DNA from: Bacteroidales bacterium UBA3388
GTDB lineage: Bacteria > Bacteroidota > Bacteroidia > Bacteroidales > P3
Length of the DNA: 5,301 nt
Assembly: GCA_002358855.1 (NCBI GenBank)
Contig: DEPQ01000052.1
Location: 1-5,301 of the forward strand
Direction of reading: 5' to 3'
Shown here: positions 1-5,301 of the stretch, in pieces
Position numbering within the stretch: the first letter of the stretch is position 1
Layout: each line of letters opens with the position of its first letter
Notes under the pieces: model-generated
Database searches by the model: none
What the model was told of the DNA's origin: nothing
The model's input: the letters and a program-made list of their open reading frames with translations, nothing else
Program-made: the position numbers and the translations under genes

Positions 1-729
1 AGTGGAGAAAACATAAACCAAGATGTCTATCAAGTTGAAAAATATGGAATGGATAACGCCGATAGAATAGTTGCGGTAAGCGACTTTACAAGAAATATCA
101 TAATAAATAAATATCATCAAAATCCCGATAAAGTTTTGACAATTCACAATGGAGTTGAGCAAAATATTTCAAAGGAATATTCCAATAAAACAAAGAATAA
201 AAAAATTGTTTCTTTCATTGGTAGAATTACTTTTCAAAAAGGGCCGGATTATTTCATAGAAGCGGCGGAAAAAGTCCTTAAAAAAGACAAAAACTTCCTT
301 TTCATAATGGCAGGCAAAGGTGATATGCTAAACAAAATGGTAGCCTTAGTTGCCAAAAAGCGTATTTCAAAGAACTTTCTTTTCACAGGCTTTCTCAAAG
401 GCGATGAAGTAAATCAATTACTAAGCCAAAGCGATATGTTTATTATGCCAAGCGTGTCAGAACCCTTTGGAATAGCACCATTAGAGGCGATGCAAAACGC
501 CGTTCCTACCATAATAAGCAAACAAAGCGGTGTTTCAGAGGTATTAAGGAATACAATAAAAGTAGATTTTTGGGATACGGACGCCATAGCCAATGCAATC
601 TATGCCATAGGCAACTATCCAACACTTTCAAACAAACTTTCAAAAGAAGGAAAGGCCGAAGCAATCAACACAACATGGGCAAAGGCGGCAGAGAAATTAG
701 TAGAATTATATAATCAAATGCAAAAATAA
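1..729 (+). CDS. GT4-family glycosyltransferase, C-terminal part (5' end outside window)
   Basis: The reading frame is open from base 1, so this is the last 242 residues of a longer protein; the ATG at 49 is internal. What is seen is the C-terminal nucleotide-sugar-binding half of a GT-B fold. Residues 74-81 (GRITFQKG) carry the Arg and Lys that usually contact the donor phosphates, and the Glu-x7-Glu signature of GT4 enzymes is at residues 154 and 162 (SEPFGIAPLEAM). VSDFTRN and HNGVE before them are the usual end of the N-terminal domain and linker. Full-length relatives are about 400 residues, so roughly 40% is missing. There is no signal peptide or membrane segment in the visible part, which suggests a cytoplasmic enzyme. 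A GH57 amylase follows after 12 bases. In Bacteroides, similar GT4/GH57 pairs are found near a glycogen debranching enzyme, so an alpha-glucan role is inferred. Donor and acceptor cannot be read from sequence. Confidence 0.9.
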   Translation, partial: SGENINQDVYQVEKYGMDNADRIVAVSDFTRNIIINKYHQNPDKVLTIHNGVEQNISKEYSNKTKNKKIVSFIGRITFQKGPDYFIEAAEKVLKKDKNFLFIMAGKGDMLNKMVALVAKKRISKNFLFTGFLKGDEVNQLLSQSDMFIMPSVSEPFGIAPLEAMQNAVPTIISKQSGVSEVLRNTIKVDFWDTDAIANAIYAIGNYPTLSNKLSKEGKAEAINTTWAKAAEKLVELYNQMQK

Positions 730-741
730 AAACAAAACGTT

Positions 742-1920
742 ATGAAATCAATATGTTTTTACTTTCAAGTTCATCAACCACATAGGCTAAGACCATATAG
801 ATTCTTTGATATAGGAGAAAGTCATAATTACTTTGACCAAATACAAAATCGTTGGATTTGCAAAAGAGTAGCAGAAAAATGTTATTTGCCTGCAAACAAA
901 CTAATACTTGATTTAATCAATCAACACAAAGGAGCATTCAAAGTAGCATATTCAATATCAGGAACAGCACTTGAACAATTTGAAGCATATTGTCCAGAAG
1001 TTATGGAATCTTTTCAAGCATTAGCAGCAACAGGTAGCGTAGAATTTCTTTGCGAAACCTATACGCATTCACTATCTGCTCTTGCCAGCGAAAAGGAATT
1101 TAAACAACAAGTGTTGATTCATAAAAAAATGATAGAAAAACACTTTAATATAACACCAAAAACATTCCGTAACACCGAACTTATTTATTCCGACAACATA
1201 GGACGCATGGTTAAAGAATTAGGATTTAGAGCCCAACTTGCAGAAGGAGCAAAACATATTTTAGCATGGCGAAGTCCTAATTATCTTTACCAACATGCCG
1301 AAAAAAATGGCTTACTTCTATTGTTAAAGAATTATCAATTAAGCGATGACATAGCCTTTCGTTTCTCGCAACACTCATGGAACGGATTTCCTTTAACCTG
1401 TGATAAATTTGTTTCTTGGCTTAACGACATTGAAAAAGTAGAAACAATCAATCTATTTATGGATTATGAAACCTTTGGCGAACATCAATGGAAAGAAACG
1501 GGAATATTTGAATTTCTACGCCACCTTCCTCAAACCGTTTTAGAAAAAAGCGACTTTAACTTTGCAACTCCAAGCGAGCTTGTAGAGAGATTAGAGCCAA
1601 AAGACGTAATTCTTGCACCCGAACCTTATTCTTGGGCTGATGAAGAAAGAGATGTAACCGCTTGGTTAGGCAATGACTTACAAGACGATGCGTTTGAGCA
1701 AATTTATGAATTAGAAGAAAAAGTGCTTGCAACGGGAGACGAAGATATATTACGCACTTGGCGTTACCTTCAAACCTCCGACAACTTTTATTATATGTGT
1801 ACAAAATGGTTTTCGGACGGAGACGTTCACAAATACTTCAATCACTACGACTCTCCATACGAAGCATACATTAACTATATGAATGTATTGTCGGATTTTA
1901 GAGAAAGACTAAGCAAATAA
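742..1920 (+). CDS. GH57 alpha-amylase-like glycoside hydrolase, cytoplasmic
   Basis: This 392-residue protein shows all five conserved GH57 regions: HQPHR at 11-15; GSVEFLCETYTH at 98-109; RNTELIYS at 143-150, with Glu146 as expected nucleophile; MDYETFGEHQW at 240-250, with Asp241 as expected acid/base; and AWLGNDLQDDAF at 307-318. Family members are retaining enzymes acting on alpha-1,4-glucans (amylases, 4-alpha-glucanotransferases, branching enzymes). The short length and motif style resemble the alpha-amylase group that includes Methanocaldococcus MJ1611-like proteins rather than the longer transferases. No signal peptide is present, so it should act on an internal glucan, perhaps glycogen, together with the GT4 enzyme 12 bases upstream. 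The ATG at 742 is chosen because the HQPHR strand begins within ten residues of it, as in relatives. It has an A-rich leader with no Shine-Dalgarno, normal for Bacteroidota. Exact activity (amylase versus transferase) is uncertain; family assignment is firm. Confidence 0.94.
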   Translation: MKSICFYFQVHQPHRLRPYRFFDIGESHNYFDQIQNRWICKRVAEKCYLPANKLILDLINQHKGAFKVAYSISGTALEQFEAYCPEVMESFQALAATGSVEFLCETYTHSLSALASEKEFKQQVLIHKKMIEKHFNITPKTFRNTELIYSDNIGRMVKELGFRAQLAEGAKHILAWRSPNYLYQHAEKNGLLLLLKNYQLSDDIAFRFSQHSWNGFPLTCDKFVSWLNDIEKVETINLFMDYETFGEHQWKETGIFEFLRHLPQTVLEKSDFNFATPSELVERLEPKDVILAPEPYSWADEERDVTAWLGNDLQDDAFEQIYELEEKVLATGDEDILRTWRYLQTSDNFYYMCTKWFSDGDVHKYFNHYDSPYEAYINYMNVLSDFRERLSK

Positions 1921-1922
1921 CT

Positions 1923-2870
1923 ATGACCAAACAAGACTATCAAACATTTTGTCAACAAAACCCTAATCTACCCTTTTACTACCAAGAATGGTGGTTAAAT
2001 GCCTTATACAACAATAATTGGGAGTGCTTAATCTATCAAGAAGGCGAAGAAATAATTGGAATAATGCCCTATTCAATTAAGAAAACCCTTTGTTTCAAAA
2101 CCATAATGCCACCCCTACTCTCCCCATATCAAGGACCATATCTTTCATTGCCTCAAAACATTGGAAATTCCAAAACCTACTCCATAGAAAACAAAGCCCT
2201 ACAATACTTCTCCAACGAGTTAAACAAATTAGGTCTTCATTTCTACACACAAAAGTTTAATCCACAAATTAAAAATTGGCTTGGCTTTCTTTGGAACGGC
2301 TTTCGCTCAACCACACACTACACTTACCGTTTCACAAATCTTGAAAACCTTGAACAAACCTTTAACCAAATCGACAAAGAATATAGAAGAAAGATAAGAA
2401 AAACACAAGACCAAGTTTTTTTCACCGATACACTTTCCACAGAAGAGGTTTACAAAATAAATATCCTTACCTACCAAAAGCAAAACAAAACATCACCCTT
2501 CTCATTTGAATACTTTTCTCGCTTAGACAAAGAAGCCACAAAACAAGGAAAAGCAATTAAAGCAGGACTAAAAGATAAAGAAGGCAATATCTTAGCAACA
2601 AACTATTTAATAATAGACAATGAAGTTTGTTATCAACTCTTTTCTGCCTCCGATACAAGATATTCTCAACTAAATGCCCCAACCCTTTTGCTATGGCATT
2701 CACTCCAATACGCCAATCAAAAAGGTTGTAAAACATACGACTTTACAGGTAGCATAATGCCACAAATAGAAACTTTCATACGCCACTTTGGAGCGGAACA
2801 AACACCATATTTCTATATACAAAAACAATATTCAAAAATCTATTCACTCCTTAGAAAACTAAAACGATGA
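1923..2870 (+). CDS. FemAB/GNAT-type acyltransferase of unknown substrate
   Basis: The 315-residue product looks like the tandem-GNAT proteins common in Bacteroidota (Acetyltransf_6/FemAB-like). The N-terminal part (about 15-75) has the PFYYQEWWLNAL opening and a strand reading GEEIIGIMPYSIKK. The basic YRRKIRKTQ at 154-162 is the usual start of the second domain. The second GNAT core runs about 205-290, with strands at GNILATNYLIID and CYQLFSASD and the helix NAPTLLLWHSL. The closing YDFTGS (272-277) followed by ETFIRHFGAEQTPYF is typical of this family. No signal peptide or transmembrane helix is seen. FemAB enzymes transfer aminoacyl groups to peptidoglycan, but many relatives have other or unknown acceptors, so no substrate is assigned. 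The start lies 2 bases after the GH57 stop and the end overlaps rlmH by 4 bases (ATGA), which points to translational coupling in one operon. Confidence 0.85.
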   Translation: MTKQDYQTFCQQNPNLPFYYQEWWLNALYNNNWECLIYQEGEEIIGIMPYSIKKTLCFKTIMPPLLSPYQGPYLSLPQNIGNSKTYSIENKALQYFSNELNKLGLHFYTQKFNPQIKNWLGFLWNGFRSTTHYTYRFTNLENLEQTFNQIDKEYRRKIRKTQDQVFFTDTLSTEEVYKINILTYQKQNKTSPFSFEYFSRLDKEATKQGKAIKAGLKDKEGNILATNYLIIDNEVCYQLFSASDTRYSQLNAPTLLLWHSLQYANQKGCKTYDFTGSIMPQIETFIRHFGAEQTPYFYIQKQYSKIYSLLRKLKR

Positions 2871-3340
2871 ATATAAAACTCACAGTCATAGGAAAGACAG
2901 AGGAAAATCACCTAATCCAAGCCATAGAGGTTTATCTAAAACGATTAAAACACTATGTAAACTATGAAATCATAGTCCTTGCCAACATAAAAGGAGCAAA
3001 AAACCTATCCCCAGCAGAGATAAAAGAAAAAGAAGCCGAACTTCTTCTAAAACAAATAAACAAATACGACAAAAACATACTCTTTGACGAAAAAGGCTCG
3101 CAATTCACAAGCGTAGAATTTTCGGATTATCTACAAAAACAAATGAATCAAGGCATCAAGAATTTAAACTTCATAGTCGGAGGAGCCTACGGATTCTCCC
3201 CAAAAGTCTATCAAGCCGTCAAAGAAAAGATTTCCATTTCCAAGATGACGTTTTCACATCAAATGATACGACTTTTAATCACCGAACAAATCTATCGAGC
3301 CTACACAATCCTCAATCACGAACCCTATCACAAAGAATAA
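2867..3340 (+). CDS. rlmH: 23S rRNA (pseudouridine1915-N3)-methyltransferase RlmH
   Basis: RlmH is a small SPOUT-class methyltransferase that uses S-adenosylmethionine to methylate N3 of pseudouridine 1915 in helix 69 of 23S rRNA, acting on assembled 70S ribosomes as a homodimer. The 157-residue length matches the family (E. coli 155). Diagnostic segments are the cofactor loop NFIVGGAYGFS (101-111), the S-x-MTFSHQMIRLLITEQIYRA region (125-145) that forms the trefoil knot, and the C-terminal NHEPYHKE (150-157), nearly identical to the E. coli ending NHPYHRE, whose His and Tyr are implicated in catalysis. Nothing appears truncated. The ATG at 2867 overlaps the stop of the upstream acyltransferase gene (ATGA), so translation is probably coupled. 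The last codons and stop fall inside the first unit of a 21-base tandem repeat. Its cofactor and knot motifs make the identification very secure. Confidence 0.97.
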   Translation: MNIKLTVIGKTEENHLIQAIEVYLKRLKHYVNYEIIVLANIKGAKNLSPAEIKEKEAELLLKQINKYDKNILFDEKGSQFTSVEFSDYLQKQMNQGIKNLNFIVGGAYGFSPKVYQAVKEKISISKMTFSHQMIRLLITEQIYRAYTILNHEPYHKE

Positions 3341-3430
3341 ATTTTCTAAAACAAAGAAATAATTTTCTAAAACAAAGAATTATTTTTCTAAAATCAAGAA
3401 ATAATTTCACGAAATCAAGAGTTATTTCAC
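3330..3430. repeat. 21-base tandem repeat array, about 4.8 units, filling the rlmH/GH27 gap
   Basis: Consecutive units start at 3330, 3351, 3372, 3393 and 3414. Consensus of the first three is near ACAAAGAATAATTTTCTAAA, with one extra A or T; the fourth and fifth begin ATCAAGA and carry TTTCAC instead of TTTTCT. The period is exactly 21 in every step. The array covers the last three codons of rlmH (HKE plus stop) and reaches the stop codon of the opposing GH27 gene, so no unique sequence separates the two genes. Most units contain short inverted arms (AGAA/TTCT). The same repeat recurs at 5084-5151. Function is unknown; possibilities are a transcription terminator region, a chromosomal protein-binding array, or a remnant of a mobile or recombination process. 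Confidence 0.9.
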
Positions 3431-3438
3431 CTTTTTTT
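3398..3438 (+). terminator. possible intrinsic terminator of the GT4-GH57-rlmH run
   Basis: Bases 3398-3407 can pair with 3419-3428 (GAAATAATTT with GAGTTATTTC; ten pairs, two of them G-U), leaving an 11-base loop, and seven T residues follow at 3432-3438. The stem is AT-rich and so weak, and three bases separate it from the T run. It is made from the fourth and fifth repeat units and overlaps the end of the convergent GH27 gene. Position just past the operon end supports a terminator role; stability does not strongly support it. Confidence 0.35.
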
Positions 3439-5034
3439 AAGTTCCATATAATCAATATCGGGCATTGGACTTTGGTCTGTGTAAAGGCGTATGGTGTTAT
3501 TGCCTTTTTGTAAGTAGATTTCTATATCTTTTTGCTCGATTGTTGAGTTTGGATTTGGTTTTATTTTGATTTCTATTGGGGTTTCTTGATTGATGCCGAT
3601 TTTTAGTTGGTTTTCTTTTTGTGAAATGTAGTTTAGTTGCATTATGTATTTGCCTCCGTTTTTGCTATATACTTCTCGCCATTGCAAATCGTTGTTTGGG
3701 TTGTGTCCAAGGTTGCTTACTATCATTTCGCCTGAGGCTTGTGGGTTTTCTTCATATATTGCGGTTGGTGGTGTGAGGTTTTCTTCCAATTCTTGATAGG
3801 CTGAGAGCCACGCTGTTTCGGCTTCGTATTTTGTTCTTTCTTTTCTTTCCTCTGCTTCAAGGCGATAGATTCGTGTTGAGTGTGGTGGAAGGGTGATTTC
3901 AAAGTATTGATTTTGCAAAATGCCAAGGTCTTTGCGTTGAAAGAGATCTCTGATTTTTATCTTGCCCAATAGGTCTAAGGTTTTGAAGTTTATATTTATT
4001 GTTTGTGTGTTATCGGTTGGGTTATAGGCGGCTACGGCTCTTGTCTTGTCGTTTCGTTTTTCTATGTCTTTTACTAAGATATAGCAATTATTTGTTTTTT
4101 CCACTACGTATGCTTGCAAGCCGAGTGTGTCTTGATTTAGGGCTATTAGTTCTTCGTTTTTCAAAAGCGAAAGGGCGTTTTCCGAAAGGGAATTAAGGTC
4201 GCAACCAAGCATTAAAGGGGAAGACATTATGCACCAAATGCCAAAGTGAGTTTTGTCTTCTTCTTCGCTTAGTCCTCTACCTATTTCCAACATATCCATA
4301 TCGTTATAGTGTCCGAAACTTGTGTATGCCGATAGGTAAAGGCTTTGTGAGATTATGCTTTTAATGGATTGCCAACCTAAGTATATATCTTCGGTTGTTC
4401 TCCAAGAGTCTGCAATGTCGCATGCCCACGTTCCAGGAAATGCCCATCGGCAAATATTCCACGAAATCTCTTTTTTGCTTGTGGATTTTATTGCTTGTGC
4501 TATTTCTTTATAGCGTGTTTCTTCATCAAGGTCAAGCCTATCAATATTGTTTCTTGCCTCCGCTCCGCAATAATCTATTTTCACAAAGTCAAAGTCCCAT
4601 TCGTTGAAAAATAAGTCAAAGTCTTGTTTGTCGTGTCCATAAAGCCCTACTCCTATTCCCATAGTATCTTTTGGCGTTGCCCAATATGAGCCACAGGTAT
4701 TTGCTCCCGCATCAGTGTAAATGCCCGCTTTTAGTCCTTTGTTGTGAAGATAATCAACTAATCCACGCAATCCGTTTGGAAATCGTTCTTTGTGAGTGAG
4801 CAATTTGCCGTTTGCATCTCGCCCTCCAAAGTATCCATCATCTATATTGATGTATCGGTAGCCTTTTTCAGCAAGTCCAAGCCCTATAATCGCATCTGCC
4901 TGCGAGCAAATAAGTGAATCGTTTATGTTTAAGCCGTACGCATTCCACGAACTCCACCCCATCAAAGGCGTTTTCTGTGCCTTCGCTCCCAAAGTGATTG
5001 AAAAAATAAGGAGTATTACGATTATCTTTTTCAT
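3427..5034 (-). CDS. secreted GH27 alpha-galactosidase-like enzyme with C-terminal CBM-like domain
   Basis: The 535-residue precursor starts with a clear signal peptide (KK followed by a hydrophobic run, probable cleavage AKA|Q after residue 19), so the enzyme is exported, likely to the periplasm. Residues 20-395 form a GH27 barrel and its small beta domain: TPLMGWSSWNAYG (22-34), NIDDGYF (63-69), VKIDYCG with expected nucleophile Asp154, and SWRTTEDI with expected acid/base Asp216; SSPLMLGCDL and ALNQD follow. Family members remove alpha-galactose (some alpha-GalNAc or beta-L-arabinopyranose) from glycans. Residues about 402-535 (KYEAETAWL to PDIDYMEL) look like a CBM35/CBM6-type beta-sandwich. 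The usual Cys-Glu-Trp or Cys-Ser-Trp is here Cys-Arg-Trp (195-197), so the exact sugar is uncertain. The gene is monocistronic, converges on rlmH, and is bounded on both sides by 21-base repeat arrays. No SusC/D genes are visible. Confidence 0.93.
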   Translation of the reverse strand: MKKIIVILLIFSITLGAKAQKTPLMGWSSWNAYGLNINDSLICSQADAIIGLGLAEKGYRYINIDDGYFGGRDANGKLLTHKERFPNGLRGLVDYLHNKGLKAGIYTDAGANTCGSYWATPKDTMGIGVGLYGHDKQDFDLFFNEWDFDFVKIDYCGAEARNNIDRLDLDEETRYKEIAQAIKSTSKKEISWNICRWAFPGTWACDIADSWRTTEDIYLGWQSIKSIISQSLYLSAYTSFGHYNDMDMLEIGRGLSEEEDKTHFGIWCIMSSPLMLGCDLNSLSENALSLLKNEELIALNQDTLGLQAYVVEKTNNCYILVKDIEKRNDKTRAVAAYNPTDNTQTININFKTLDLLGKIKIRDLFQRKDLGILQNQYFEITLPPHSTRIYRLEAEERKERTKYEAETAWLSAYQELEENLTPPTAIYEENPQASGEMIVSNLGHNPNNDLQWREVYSKNGGKYIMQLNYISQKENQLKIGINQETPIEIKIKPNPNSTIEQKDIEIYLQKGNNTIRLYTDQSPMPDIDYMELKKR

Positions 5035-5039
5035 AGGTG

Positions 5040-5047
5040 CAAAGATA
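5040..5047 (-). promoter_or_regulatory. Bacteroidota -7 promoter element TATCTTTG of the GH27 gene
   Basis: On the minus strand TATCTTTG fits the TAnnTTTG -7 consensus known from Bacteroides. It ends only five bases before the GH27 ATG (GCACCTATG reads across the junction). Transcription would therefore begin at or next to the start codon, giving a leaderless or nearly leaderless mRNA. No convincing -33 TTG lies at the usual distance; a T-rich stretch (5048-5062) fills the spacer, and GTTAG is present near 5075-5079. The element supports the ATG at 5034 as start. Confidence 0.65.
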
Positions 5048-5083
5048 ACAAAAAAGAAAAAAGTAGTAGTACTTCTAACTCTT

Positions 5084-5151
5084 AATTTCAGAAAAATAAA
5101 ACAAAGAATTAATTTTCTAAAATCAAGAAATAATTTTTTAAAACAAAGAAA
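5084..5151. repeat. second 21-base tandem repeat array, about 3 units, between GH27 promoter and aat
   Basis: Complete units start at 5101 and 5122 (ACAAAGAATTAATTTTCTAAA type, then ATCAAGAAATAATTTTTTAAA type), with a partial unit from 5143. A degenerate leftmost unit from 5084 has a 6-base insertion (ATAAAA). Orientation is the same as in the array at 3330-3430. Bases 5097-5136 match 3368-3407 at 39 of 40 positions, including a perfect 24-base block (5113-5136 and 3384-3407). The right end runs into the A tract beside the aat stop codon. Together the arrays bracket the GH27 gene as direct repeats. Confidence 0.88.
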
Positions 5152-5157
5152 AAAAAC

Positions 5158-5301
5158 CTACCCTTTCAACAACTCCATATATTTTTCATAAGGAATAAAC
5201 CTTCCACCCATTGATTTGAGGTGGGAGGTTTCTAATTGACAATCAATAAAGGCACAACCAACCGAGGAAAGCATCTTAGCAAGATAGATAAGAGCCAACT
5301 T
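5158..5301 (-). CDS. aat: leucyl/phenylalanyl-tRNA--protein transferase, C-terminal 47 residues (5' part outside window)
   Basis: The minus strand from the right edge is open for 47 codons, ending in TAG at 5160-5158. The fragment starts KLALIYLAKML and continues AFIDCQLETSHLKSMGG and IPYEKYMELL, the conserved C-terminal pattern of Aat. The DCQ at fragment residues 20-22 corresponds to the Asp-Cys-Gln of E. coli Aat (Asp186 and Gln188 are implicated in catalysis), and H-L-x-S-x-G follows as in relatives. Aat transfers Leu or Phe from tRNA to proteins with N-terminal Arg or Lys, marking them for ClpS/ClpAP degradation in the cytoplasm. Family length is about 200-235 residues, so about a fifth is visible. 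The ending is shorter than in E. coli, stopping soon after the Y-x-x-L segment. Eight T residues follow one base after the stop on the coding strand, but no good stem precedes them. A start cannot be assigned here. Confidence 0.88.
   Translation of the reverse strand, partial: KLALIYLAKMLSSVGCAFIDCQLETSHLKSMGGRFIPYEKYMELLKG

Noticed and set aside
49..51. ATG at 49 as the start of the glycosyltransferase
   Set aside because: The frame is open upstream to base 1 and encodes plausible family sequence (DVYQVEKYG), and the protein from 49 would lack the entire N-terminal GT-B domain.
1556..1804. Minus-strand open frame of 82 codons
   Set aside because: It lies wholly inside the well-supported GH57 gene, whose conserved fifth motif is in this stretch. 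The protein is composition-driven with no recognisable domain.
3330..3430. Array considered as a CRISPR
   Set aside because: Units are directly adjacent with a 21-base period and no unique spacers, and no cas genes are visible, so it is a plain tandem repeat.
3723..3926. Minus-strand open frame of 67 codons
   Set aside because: It is an alternative frame of the GH27 gene across its linker and C-terminal domain, with no independent support.
3999..4196. Plus-strand open frame of 65 codons
   Set aside because: It is antisense to the GH27 coding region and reads as low-complexity Leu/Arg-rich sequence typical of a shadow frame.
4395..4607. Plus-strand open frame of 70 codons
   Set aside because: It is antisense to the catalytic part of GH27 that encodes Asp154 and the Cys-Arg-Trp motif; the hydrophobic look comes from the reverse complement.
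3330..5151. Repeat-bracketed segment considered as an insertion sequence or transposon
   Set aside because: The flanking repeats are direct and tandem in structure, no terminal inverted repeats are seen, and the only gene inside is a glycosidase with no transposase or integrase.
4925..5191. Plus-strand open frame of 88 codons covering the second repeat array
   Set aside because: It is antisense to the GH27 signal-peptide region, its promoter, and the end of aat. Its C-terminal half is just the translated 21-base repeat, and no family resemblance is seen.

Overview
The window reads as chromosomal DNA of an AT-rich member of the Bacteroidota, probably a Bacteroidales relative. This is inferred from protein resemblance, from start codons that lack Shine-Dalgarno sequences, and from a TAnnTTTG-type promoter (TATCTTTG) placed directly before one gene. 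No gene-free stretch exceeds 300 bases, and six protein genes account for nearly all of the sequence.

Bases 1-3340 hold a tightly packed plus-strand gene run. It begins with the C-terminal part of a GT4 glycosyltransferase (cut by the window edge), then a cytoplasmic GH57 alpha-amylase-like enzyme, a FemAB/GNAT-type acyltransferase, and RlmH, the 23S rRNA pseudouridine-1915 methyltransferase. Gaps are 12 and 2 bases, followed by a 4-base ATGA overlap, so the four are probably co-transcribed. The GT4 + GH57 pair suggests intracellular alpha-glucan (glycogen-like) metabolism. RlmH appears to be a housekeeping passenger at the end.

Bases 3427-5034, on the minus strand, encode a secreted GH27 alpha-galactosidase-like enzyme with a C-terminal beta-sandwich that looks like a carbohydrate-binding module. 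It faces RlmH tail to tail. Behind its start, from base 5158 to the right edge, lies the last 47 codons of a minus-strand leucyl/phenylalanyl-tRNA-protein transferase (aat), a short partial gene.

The most unusual feature is an AT-rich tandem repeat with a 21-base period. One array (about 3330-3430) fills the whole rlmH/GH27 gap and includes both stop codons. A second array in the same orientation (about 5084-5151) lies between the GH27 promoter and the end of aat. The best-matching 40 bases of the two arrays differ at one position. The GH27 gene therefore sits between direct repeats as a possible excisable or acquired cassette between two housekeeping genes. I did not find a clearly new multi-gene system; the repeat-flanked glycosidase is the best lead.
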